A stretch of 64,000 nt of DNA. Origin: Myxococcales bacterium (GTDB lineage Bacteria > Myxococcota_A > UBA9042). The stretch lies in assembly GCA_947491025.1 (NCBI GenBank), contig CANLIC010000018.1, positions 19,122-83,121 on the forward strand, written 5' to 3'. The notes under the pieces are model-generated. The model had not been told where the DNA came from and did not search any database. It saw only the letters and a list, made by a program, of their open reading frames with translations. Of this stretch, positions 1 through 6,644 are shown one piece after another (the stretch's first letter is position 1; each line of letters begins with the position of its first letter). A program made the translations under genes and the position numbers.

Positions 1-2
1 GG

Positions 3-860
3 CCCGAGGTGCAGTCCTGGCTGCTGAAGGGACGGCGCGGCGGCGCCCGCCACATCTGGCTATCGGGCGGCGAACCAACGATTCGCAAAGACTTCTTGGC
101 CACCTTGCGCGCGGCCCGTGCCATCGGCTACGAGCGGATCAAGGTGCAGTCGAACGGGATGATGTTCAGCTACCCCGAGTTCACGCGGCGCGCCCTCGAC
201 GCCGGCATGAACGAGGTCAACCTGCTGCTCAAGAGCCTCGACCCCAAGATCCACGACGGCCTCAACCGCACGCCCGGCAGCTTCGCCGCCCTCGACCGCG
301 GCCTTGCTCAGCTGGAAGCCGCCAAGGCGGCAGGGGGCGCGCTGCGACTCGAGGGCGACATCCTGGTGACCAGCCGCAACTACGAGGAGCTGGTCCCTCT
401 GGTTGAGCATTACGCCGCGCGCGGCCTGAGCCATTTCAACCTCTGGCTGTTCAGCCTCGTCGACCAAGGCGACCGCGACCTGCGCCGCCTGGTGCCGCGC
501 ATCAGCGATCTGCGCCCGGCCATGGAGGCCGCCTACGACCGCGCCATCGCGTTGGGCTGCACGATGGTCTCGCTCAACACGCCGGCCTGCATGATTTCGC
601 CCTCGCGCTGGCGGGCGCTTTTTGACGCCAGCGGCATGGACCTGCTGGTGGTCAACCCAGGCGGGCGGGCGTTCATGCTGCAAGACTCCAGCATCGAACA
701 GGGCGTCTTCGTGGAGTCGTGCGCCAGCTGCAGCGTGCGCGCCACCTGCCACGGCATGCGCCAGGACTACCTCGACGTCCACGGGTCGGCCGAGCTGGTG
801 CCGGTGCCGGCCGAGCTCTCGGCGGGCTTTGATCCCCGCGGCAGCGTCTTGGATCTGTGA
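3..860 (+). CDS. Radical SAM protein, 5' end cut by the window edge
   Basis: The reading frame is already open at base 3 and ends with TGA at 858-860, so the true start lies outside the window. The visible N-terminus carries the conserved radical-SAM segment LSGGEPTIRKDF, in which GGE contacts S-adenosylmethionine. It is followed by a TIM-barrel-like series of strands (VQSNG, EVNLLLKS, LEGDILVT). The CxxxCxxC motif that binds the 4Fe-4S cluster should lie just upstream and cannot be seen. Near the C-terminus is a Cys cluster, CASCSVRATC, reminiscent of the auxiliary Fe-S site of SPASM/Twitch-type enzymes. The substrate cannot be named. It is transcribed away from the retroelement block that follows on the other strand. 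Confidence 0.85.
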   Translation, partial: PEVQSWLLKGRRGGARHIWLSGGEPTIRKDFLATLRAARAIGYERIKVQSNGMMFSYPEFTRRALDAGMNEVNLLLKSLDPKIHDGLNRTPGSFAALDRGLAQLEAAKAAGGALRLEGDILVTSRNYEELVPLVEHYAARGLSHFNLWLFSLVDQGDRDLRRLVPRISDLRPAMEAAYDRAIALGCTMVSLNTPACMISPSRWRALFDASGMDLLVVNPGGRAFMLQDSSIEQGVFVESCASCSVRATCHGMRQDYLDVHGSAELVPVPAELSAGFDPRGSVLDL

Positions 861-918
861 GGGCCCCAACGAGAACAAGTCGTCAGCGAGGGCGCCAGGG
901 CGCCCCGGTGGGCAAGGC

Positions 919-966
919 GCTGCGACGCAGGAATACCAGAGGTATTTCAAGGAGCAGCAACGCAGC
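919..966. repeat. Nested inverted repeat between genes
   Basis: An inner inverted repeat AATACC-AGA-GGTATT (932-946) is flanked by outer arms GCTGCG (919-924) and CGCAGC (961-966). It lies between the convergent radical-SAM gene and lipoprotein gene. It could be a dispersed palindromic repeat or a bidirectional terminator-like structure; there is no T-run. Nothing else is recognised in the 220-bp gap. Confidence 0.4.
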
Positions 967-1080
967 TCACGGGGATGCATCGACGTCCGCAGCGATCGAC
1001 TTGTGGAAGTTGGGGCCCTCAGGGCGCCCGGGCGCGACTCGCCGCGCTGACTTGTTTCAGCTTGGGCCTTGTTTGACGCC

Positions 1081-2214
1081 TCAATTCGGCGTCGGCGACG
1101 ACGACGCCTCTTCGATCTTCTTGGCGTCTGCGGCCGAGATCTTGCCATTCGCCGCCAGGGCCTGCGCGAGAGCCTTGCCCATCTCGGCGAGCTTGCTGGT
1201 GGGCACGAAGGTCAGCACTTTGGTAATGTAGCGCACCGTGGGCCCCTCGGGCTGCCGGGTCTTTTGGCGCAGATCCTTGACCAGGCTGGCGATGCCCTGC
1301 GAGGCCGCCTGGATCGCGGACTCGTCCTGCCAGACATCGTCGAGGTTCTTGGAGGTCTGGACGCGCGCCTCGCTGATGACGGTGCCGATGTACTGGACGA
1401 CCTGGCGCCGGGCGTCGAGCATGGCGTCTTGAAAGGCGGCTTGCTCGCTGGCGGCAGGCTTGGAGGTGCCGACAAAGTACTGGCCGTCAAGGCTGGTGGG
1501 GCGCTTGACGTCCCAGTCGTCGGCGATGTCGCGGCCTTTGACGACAAGGCCGGTCTTGAAGGCAAAGTAGACGTTTTCGAACTTTGTGACGCGCTTCCAG
1601 GCGGTGCCGTTCTTGTAGTCGACCTCGGCGTCGACGATTTTGTAGGTACCGCCGGCCTTGACCGACTTCTCACTGCCGAGGAGCTGCATCACCTCGCCGT
1701 CGCCGAGGTAGAACTCGCGGATGATGCGGCCATCGCCGCATTGGTCGGCGGCGGTATCGCAGCATTGCGAGAGCGCGTCGACGTCCTCGACGGCGACCAT
1801 TTTTTTCTTGAGCGTGTACTTGACGCGCAGCTCGCCGTTCTTGCCGTACTTGGCGGCGAGCTTGCCGTACTTCTCGACGCCGATGGAGCCGCCGACGCTG
1901 GTGCTGGACTGAAAAGTCTCGTCGAAGCTGCCGCCGGCGCCGACGACTTTGTAGGTGATGGCCTTGCCGCAGCGCGAGGCGAAGGTGTTGCTCTCGTCGA
2001 TGGCGGCGTGCGGCGTGCGAGGGGCGAGGAAGCGGCCGATGCTCTGCGAGGGGTCGTCGTCGAACACACCGCGGAGAAACACGCTTTGCTTCAGCGGCGG
2101 GACCCAGAGGCTGCCCTCTGGGACGGTGTCGTCGCGTTCGGTGGTGCCCGCGCAGGCGGTGGCCGCGAGGAGGGTGAGGGTGGCGAGGGTGTGGGGGGGG
2201 CGACGGGGAGTCAT
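1081..2214 (-). CDS. Predicted lipoprotein of unknown function at the end of the DGR block
   Basis: The protein is 377 aa. The ATG at 2214 was chosen because AGGAGG lies 6 bases upstream and it gives a lipoprotein-type signal peptide ([21 protein letters not shown], candidate lipidated Cys21). The longer open frame upstream is low-quality sequence that runs into the DGR spacer. The mature part is soluble, with several Cys (CCDTAADQC) and a helical C-terminal part ([18 protein letters not shown]) loosely like LPP20/SLBB-adjacent lipoproteins; I do not recognise a defined family. It is the last gene on the minus strand after the reverse transcriptase and template repeat. Its place in the same transcription unit is inferred from orientation only. 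Confidence 0.75.
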   Translation of the reverse strand: MTPRRPPHTLATLTLLAATACAGTTERDDTVPEGSLWVPPLKQSVFLRGVFDDDPSQSIGRFLAPRTPHAAIDESNTFASRCGKAITYKVVGAGGSFDETFQSSTSVGGSIGVEKYGKLAAKYGKNGELRVKYTLKKKMVAVEDVDALSQCCDTAADQCGDGRIIREFYLGDGEVMQLLGSEKSVKAGGTYKIVDAEVDYKNGTAWKRVTKFENVYFAFKTGLVVKGRDIADDWDVKRPTSLDGQYFVGTSKPAASEQAAFQDAMLDARRQVVQYIGTVISEARVQTSKNLDDVWQDESAIQAASQGIASLVKDLRQKTRQPEGPTVRYITKVLTFVPTSKLAEMGKALAQALAANGKISAADAKKIEEASSSPTPN

Positions 2215-2553
2215 GTGGGCCTCCTGGCTCGGGCGTGGCTGTCGACGATGGTGTAGCGCTTTGGGCAGCGGTGCGGCCCGCAGGGTCTGTGCGCAACGCA
2301 GTACGCTTGAAGATGATTCATCGCAAATTGTGGACTCAGACACGGCCCCATGGATGCGTGGCGCGAGCGCGGCGCTCGTGCCCCGCCGACGGCCGCCAGG
2401 CGACCGTCGGCGGGACCGGAGCGACCGAGCCATGATGCAGCATGTGGCCCGGCGCCCGCGTCCGGCATGGACCCACGCGGCGCGCCCGCGGCGACCGTGG
2501 TCGCTGCGGCCCTGGCCGAGGCGACGGCGCCCGGGTGGGCGACGCCGTGGGTG
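2215..2553 (-). other. Spacer downstream of the DGR template repeat
   Basis: This 339-bp stretch holds no convincing gene. In characterised DGRs the RNA continues past the TR into a structured spacer of roughly 140 nt that is needed for cDNA priming. Here the first strong hairpin (2383-2413) begins 141 bases past the TR end, so 2414-2553 is the likely equivalent. That assignment is inference from family knowledge. An open frame on the minus strand reads through TR and spacer, but it lacks a start signal and plausible protein composition. Confidence 0.5.
2383..2413 (-). terminator. Perfect 10-bp-stem hairpin after the DGR template/spacer RNA
   Basis: CCGCCGACGG (2383-2392) and CCGTCGGCGG (2404-2413) form a perfect 10-bp GC-rich stem with an 11-base loop. 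There is no T-run. It may end or fold the 3' part of the DGR RNA; a terminator role is only inferred. Confidence 0.45.
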
Positions 2554-2668
2554 CTGGCGCAACGGAAGCCGACGTTGTTGTTACGGTTCATCGGTTCGTT
2601 GTGGTTGCGGTTGGCCGCGCGGAGGTTCGAAGGTTCGTTGTTGTTCCAGGAGCCGCCGCGCAAGACGC
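2554..2668 (-). repeat. DGR template repeat (TR)
   Basis: The 115-bp segment aligns without gaps to 4340-4454 (constant offset of 1786). On the minus strand it is rich in AAC codons and reads [18 protein letters not shown]..., the typical asparagine-rich look of a DGR template. There are 29 coding-strand adenines, of which 19 are replaced in the variable copy (17 A-to-T, 2 A-to-G). Among the 86 non-adenine positions only one differs (2567). The TR overlaps the last 26 or so codons of the reverse-transcriptase reading frame, in another frame. It serves as the RNA template copied by the error-prone reverse transcriptase. Confidence 0.95.
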
Positions 2669-3841
2669 CGAGCCGGACGCCGGGGCGGGATGTGCGCTTG
2701 ATTTCATGGAATTGTCAAGCCGCCGCAGGGCGACTCGGCGGGCGTAGAAGCGGCGGAGGGCGCCGTCGCTCATGCCGCGGCGGGCGTGGCCATGCCAGGC
2801 GGCGAAGGAGCGCCAGAGGTCGTCGCTGGCCAGCGCGCCGCGCGCCCAGGCGCGGATGCGCGGGCGAATGCGCGCCTCAAAACGCCGGCGGGCGCGGCCG
2901 GGCAGGCGCTGGTGGTCCGGTTGGACGACCATGCCGAGCAGGCTGACGCCGTGGTGAACAGCGTGGATGCCGAGCTTGGAGCGGTTCCAGCGCAGGCGCA
3001 GCGCGTGCAGCGGGGCGATGGTTTCGGCGAGGGCGCGGCGCAGGCCGGCGCGGCTGCGGCCGACGACGGCGAGGTCATCGACGTAGCGGATGAAGCCGAC
3101 GACGTCGGGGTGCCGGCGCAGCACGGCGTCCACCGGCGCGAGGTAGAGGTTGGCCAGCGTCTGGCTGGTGAGGTTGCCGAGCGGCAGGCCACGGCGGCGC
3201 TGCAGCGGAGCCAGCAGGTCGTCGCCTGGAAAGTGGACGTCGGCACGCGGCGAGGGCGGTCCCTGGAGGACGACTCGGCTGAGCAGCGTCAGGTTCCAAG
3301 CGGGGAGGCCGCTGGACTGGAGCTGCGCGAGCAGGATGTCGTGGTCGATGCTGGGGAAGTAGGCGGCGACGTCGAGCTTGAGAACATAGGGGGCAGTGCG
3401 CGCCAGCTCCTGGTAGCGGGCGATGGCGGCATGGGTGCCCATTCCCTTGCGGTTGGCGTAGACCTCGGGGCCGAGCGCGGGGGCGAGGTAGGGCTCGGCG
3501 GCGCGCATCAGCGCGTGGTGGACGACGCGGTCGGCAAAGCTCGCGGCGGAGACGAGGCGCGGCTTGGGGTCGCGGACCTCGAACTGGCGGTAGGGTCCGG
3601 GCTGCCAGCTGCCGTCGCGCAGGGCGCGCTGCAAGGCGAGGAGGTGGGGCTCAAGGCGCAGGTCGAAGCGGTCCATCGCCGCGGTCTTGGGCTTGTGGCG
3701 ACGAGCGGCGCGGTAGGCATCGTGCAGGCGGCGAAAGGTGGTCGCGGCGAGGAGGTCGGGGTCGGCAGGGTCCCAGGGCGGGTCGGCGGCGGGCGCGGCG
3801 CCGCCGCCGGCGGTTGGCGTCGCCGTGCGCTCACGCGGCAT
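2588..3841 (-). CDS. DGR reverse transcriptase
   Basis: The ORF is 417 aa. Diagnostic motifs are [12 protein letters not shown] (about 156-167, first catalytic Asp), [10 protein letters not shown] (218-227) and YVDD (253-256). The GxxxSQ form of the fourth motif, in place of the QGxxxSP of other retroelements, is the hallmark of DGR reverse transcriptases. The ATG at 3839-3841 lies inside the end of avd (11-base overlap), so translation is probably coupled. Conserved RT sequence seems to finish near residue 365. The remaining frame is low-complexity, and its last 26 or so codons lie inside the template repeat, so the stop at 2588 is inside the TR. The enzyme copies TR RNA with adenine-specific errors, and the product replaces the VR of the upstream caspase-FGE gene. 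Confidence 0.95.
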   Translation of the reverse strand: MPRERTATPTAGGGAAPAADPPWDPADPDLLAATTFRRLHDAYRAARRHKPKTAAMDRFDLRLEPHLLALQRALRDGSWQPGPYRQFEVRDPKPRLVSAASFADRVVHHALMRAAEPYLAPALGPEVYANRKGMGTHAAIARYQELARTAPYVLKLDVAAYFPSIDHDILLAQLQSSGLPAWNLTLLSRVVLQGPPSPRADVHFPGDDLLAPLQRRRGLPLGNLTSQTLANLYLAPVDAVLRRHPDVVGFIRYVDDLAVVGRSRAGLRRALAETIAPLHALRLRWNRSKLGIHAVHHGVSLLGMVVQPDHQRLPGRARRRFEARIRPRIRAWARGALASDDLWRSFAAWHGHARRGMSDGALRRFYARRVALRRLDNSMKSSAHPAPASGSASCAAAPGTTTNLRTSARPTATTTNR

Positions 3842-4283
3842 CGGCTGCTCCGGCGCGCTCGCTGCGCAGCCAGGCTCCGACTTGGCGGCCGATGTCGTCG
3901 AGCTGTTCTGCGGCGTGGCCGTAGCTCTCGTGCGGCAGCGCCGCGGTGGCGTGGGCGAGGCGGGCGAGGTGGCGCAGGCGTTCGACCATACGATTGGCTG
4001 CGGCGAGCAGCGGGCGCCGTTCGGCGGCGGGGAGGTAGGCAGCTTCGACGAGGGTCTCGAGGAGCTCGAGGACGAGGTCGAGGCTGCGCTGGCCGAGGGC
4101 GTGCTTGAGGTCCTTGGGGAATTTGGTGACGCGCAGGGTCCACCAGGCGGCGTAGACGTGGACCGCGGTGACGACGGCGACCTCAGCGCGTTGGCCGCGG
4201 CGGGCTGGCGGCCGGGGGCTTTTCGAACGCGGCCGGGGGCTAGCCGCCCCCGGAACCCCGGCTCTTGGCGGTGCCTCCTTCAT
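3831..4283 (-). CDS. avd: Avd, DGR accessory variability determinant
   Basis: The protein is 150 aa. After a basic, Pro/Arg-rich N-terminus it is an all-helical four-helix-bundle protein. The segment KFPKDLKHALGQRSLDL matches the KFPxxxxxxLGxR signature of Avd/bAvd and the related four-helix-bundle family. Avd forms a pentameric barrel that binds the reverse transcriptase and the template RNA and is required for mutagenic homing (family knowledge). The ATG at 4283 is preceded by GGAG about 6 bases upstream. The end overlaps the RT start by 11 bases, and the start lies 46 bases after the stop of the variable protein, giving the canonical VR gene-avd-RT order. Confidence 0.92.
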   Translation of the reverse strand: MKEAPPRAGVPGAASPRPRSKSPRPPARRGQRAEVAVVTAVHVYAAWWTLRVTKFPKDLKHALGQRSLDLVLELLETLVEAAYLPAAERRPLLAAANRMVERLRHLARLAHATAALPHESYGHAAEQLDDIGRQVGAWLRSERAGAADAA

Positions 4284-4329
4284 CCTTGCTCCTTCGGTTC
4301 CGTACCGTTAGGGTAAAAGTGTAATAATC

Positions 4330-6600
4330 TCAAATGGTCCTGGCGCAACGGACGCCGACGTAGTTGAAACGGAACAACGGAACGTAGCGGTAGCGGAAGG
4401 CCGCGCGGAGGAACGAAGGATCGTAGCAGTTCCAGGAGCCGCCGCGCAAGACGCGGTTAGTGCTAGCATTTCCAGAGTTGTACGGGTCCGTATCGGATGC
4501 GGCACCGTACTTGCCATGCGCATCAGCCACCCACTCCCACACGTTCCCTGACATGTCAGACAGCCCGCGCCAATCCTGCCCGTAAAGACCGACAGCCGAA
4601 GTGGTCGCCACACCATCGTCGTAGCCATCAATCATCGTCCGGTCCGTGAACTTCCGCTCCGCTGTTGCATCCCCATAATTCCCAGCGCCACGCGGCGGCG
4701 GCCAGGCGTTCCCCCACACATACGTCCGGCCATCACCACGCGCCGCGTACTCCCACTCCGCCTCCGTCGGCAACCGCTTGCCTGCATAGGCGCAATACGC
4801 CTCCGCGTTCCGCCAGTCCACGCAGTTCATCGGGTGCTCGTCGTGGCCGGCCTTGTCATAGGTGCAGTACGCACCGCCGGCCTGCTCTTTTCCGTCCCAG
4901 AAGGGCGTCACCGTCCCCTCGCACTTGCCAGCTGCAACGCAGCGCTTGTACGCGCCCACCGTCACCTCCGTCCGGTCCAGCGCGTACCCTTTGGTCAGCG
5001 TCACCCGAACCGCGGCACCGTCTGGCGCCAGCTCGTCCGAGTCACCCCCAGGACCGCCCATATTGAACGTCACCGCCCCGCGGCTGATGACCACCATCCC
5101 TGACGACGCATCGCCACCCGCAACCACCGACGCCACCGGCTCCCGCCCCGCCACCAGCTCCGCCTCCCACCGCTTCACCTCCGCCACCTCGGCATCCGGC
5201 AGCGCCCCATACGTCCGCAACAGCGCCCGCACCATCTCCAGCTTCTGCGCCCGCTCGACGTCCGCCAGCGCCAGCACCCGCTTCACTTTCGCCACGTGCT
5301 CCGCCAGCTTCGCCCGCAGCGCCACTAGCTTGGCGCAGTGCCCCTTCCAGCTCTCGCAGGCCCGCCCAGCGTCCGCCCGAAACGGGTTCTCCCCCGCCAA
5401 CCCCGCCAACTTGCACCAAGCCGTCGCCTTGTCCTCACACCGCGCCCCAGCCTCTTTCTCGACCTTGCGCGCCGCCGTCCGCAGCTCCAGCGCCTCCACC
5501 GGAATGCTATCCAAATCCAACGCCTGCCCATCGCCCACCGCCACCTTCGGCGCCTCGGCGTCTACCCGCTCGCCAAAGCCGAAGTCCCGCTTGCCGCCGC
5601 CCTGACCGCCGGCAGCACCCCCACCTGCCAACACAAACGCCGACAAATCGGGCCCAGACTCCCGCGCCCCGCTCACCAACCCATGCTCCAACCCCACCCC
5701 GCTCGCCTCAGGCGTCTGCTCCCGACCCTTCACCAACGTCCGCAGCGCCAGCTGCGCATACGTCACCGCCTCCCTCGCCGTCACCGCACCGTTGCCATCC
5801 TCATCGCCCCAGCCCCGCAACGCCCCCAGCAGCAGGTAACTAAACGCCGGCCGCCGCACACCGGGCAGCGCCCCGGCGAACTGCGTCGCCGCCGCCGCCG
5901 TCAGCACCATGGCGCTCGTCACCTGGCTCAGGTCCACGCCTACCAGCGGCATCAGCCCCTCGGCCACCGCCGCCCCCTCGCCCGTCCGGCCACTAAAGCA
6001 CGCGTCCAGCACCAACACCGTCCGCGCAGCCTTGCCGCCAGACAGCGCCGTCAGCAGCGCCGACCGTCGCAGCCCACGCGTCTCGATGCTGCGCGCCGAC
6101 TGCTGCACATCTGCCCCGAGCAGCAAGCCGTCGATGCCCTTGCCGGTCGCGCGGTCGGTCAGCGGCGCGCCATGGCCGATGAAGACGAACCAGAGCGTGC
6201 CGCCCGGACGCACTGCCTTGGCCGCCGCCGTCGCCTCCGCGAGCATGTCCTCGGCCGAAGCCTCCGAGTTGCGAAGCAGCTTCACCTTATGACTCGGAAT
6301 CTTCCGTCCCTTGACTAGGAACTGGTACCAATCCTCCGCGTTCTTACTCGCCCCGGCGATGTCGGGGACGTACGAGTAGTCCTCAATGCCTACCACCACC
6401 GCCGCGTCGACCTCGCCGCCACCAAGCGGCAGCGGCGCGCTCAGGTCTGGCCAACTCGGCGCTGCGGGTCGCCCCTGCGCCGCTGCCTCTGACCCCGGCC
6501 GCAGCGACGCCACCAGCAGCGACGCAAGCGCCGAGCCCAACGCCAGCCACCGCAGCGCGCCCCTCACGACGTTGCGCCCTCCAACCACTCCCTGGCTCAT
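4330..6600 (-). CDS. DGR-diversified exported caspase-like protein with C-terminal FGE/C-type-lectin fold
   Basis: The protein is 756 aa. ATG at 6600 was preferred over an earlier in-frame start because GGGAGG lies 6 bases upstream and it gives a clean signal peptide (about 1-42, hydrophobic WLALGSALASLLVA). Residues 62-290 are a caspase/metacaspase (C14) domain with His143 (FVFIGHG) and Cys201 (VLDACFSG). An EF-hand-like loop DEDGNGAVTARE lies at 266-277. A helical, charged linker (about 380-495) leads to an FGE-sulfatase/SUMF1-type C-type-lectin fold (501-756: PTEAEWEYAARG, DMSGNVWEW, RGGSW). This fold is a common DGR display scaffold, and its last 40 residues are the variable repeat. The FGE fold is presumably a binding module, not an enzyme. 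The caspase dyad looks intact, so ligand binding could control proteolysis (inference). The gene lies 44 bases after the papain-like gene. Confidence 0.93.
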   Translation of the reverse strand: MSQGVVGGRNVVRGALRWLALGSALASLLVASLRPGSEAAAQGRPAAPSWPDLSAPLPLGGGEVDAAVVVGIEDYSYVPDIAGASKNAEDWYQFLVKGRKIPSHKVKLLRNSEASAEDMLAEATAAAKAVRPGGTLWFVFIGHGAPLTDRATGKGIDGLLLGADVQQSARSIETRGLRRSALLTALSGGKAARTVLVLDACFSGRTGEGAAVAEGLMPLVGVDLSQVTSAMVLTAAAATQFAGALPGVRRPAFSYLLLGALRGWGDEDGNGAVTAREAVTYAQLALRTLVKGREQTPEASGVGLEHGLVSGARESGPDLSAFVLAGGGAAGGQGGGKRDFGFGERVDAEAPKVAVGDGQALDLDSIPVEALELRTAARKVEKEAGARCEDKATAWCKLAGLAGENPFRADAGRACESWKGHCAKLVALRAKLAEHVAKVKRVLALADVERAQKLEMVRALLRTYGALPDAEVAEVKRWEAELVAGREPVASVVAGGDASSGMVVISRGAVTFNMGGPGGDSDELAPDGAAVRVTLTKGYALDRTEVTVGAYKRCVAAGKCEGTVTPFWDGKEQAGGAYCTYDKAGHDEHPMNCVDWRNAEAYCAYAGKRLPTEAEWEYAARGDGRTYVWGNAWPPPRGAGNYGDATAERKFTDRTMIDGYDDGVATTSAVGLYGQDWRGLSDMSGNVWEWVADAHGKYGAASDTDPYNSGNASTNRVLRGGSWNCYDPSFLRAAFRYRYVPLFRFNYVGVRCARTI
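4340..4454 (-). repeat. DGR variable repeat (VR) in the 3' end of the caspase-FGE gene
   Basis: This 115-bp copy of the template encodes roughly residues 716-754 of the target protein and stops 7 bases before the stop codon. Adenine-linked changes alter 13 codons (for example Asn to Tyr, Phe or Cys; His to Arg; Glu to Val or Asp; Met to Leu). The 3'-most 22 bp (4340-4361) contain no adenine change and a single non-adenine mismatch to the TR (4353). This is what is expected of an IMH element (initiation of mutagenic homing) versus its TR counterpart IMH*. Confidence 0.95.
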
Positions 6601-6644
6601 GTCCCGCCTCCCGTTGCGCGCCGCGCCGCGCCGCCAGTGCATCC

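Noticed and set aside
2211..2663. Minus-strand open frame reading through the TR and spacer ([10 protein letters not shown]...), resembling a small FGE-tail protein
   Set aside because: It has no start codon signal or upstream domain; it is the template repeat itself, followed by spacer of non-protein-like composition.
2786..4108. 440-aa plus-strand open frame opposite the reverse transcriptase
   Set aside because: It is antisense to a clear RT/Avd pair, with Gly/Ala/Val/Arg-biased composition typical of high-GC shadow frames.
4284..4339. Strong cruciform-forming hairpin downstream of the VR, as found in some DGR targets
   Set aside because: Only a 4-bp stem (CGGT/ACCG with a 5-base loop) is seen, which is too weak to claim.
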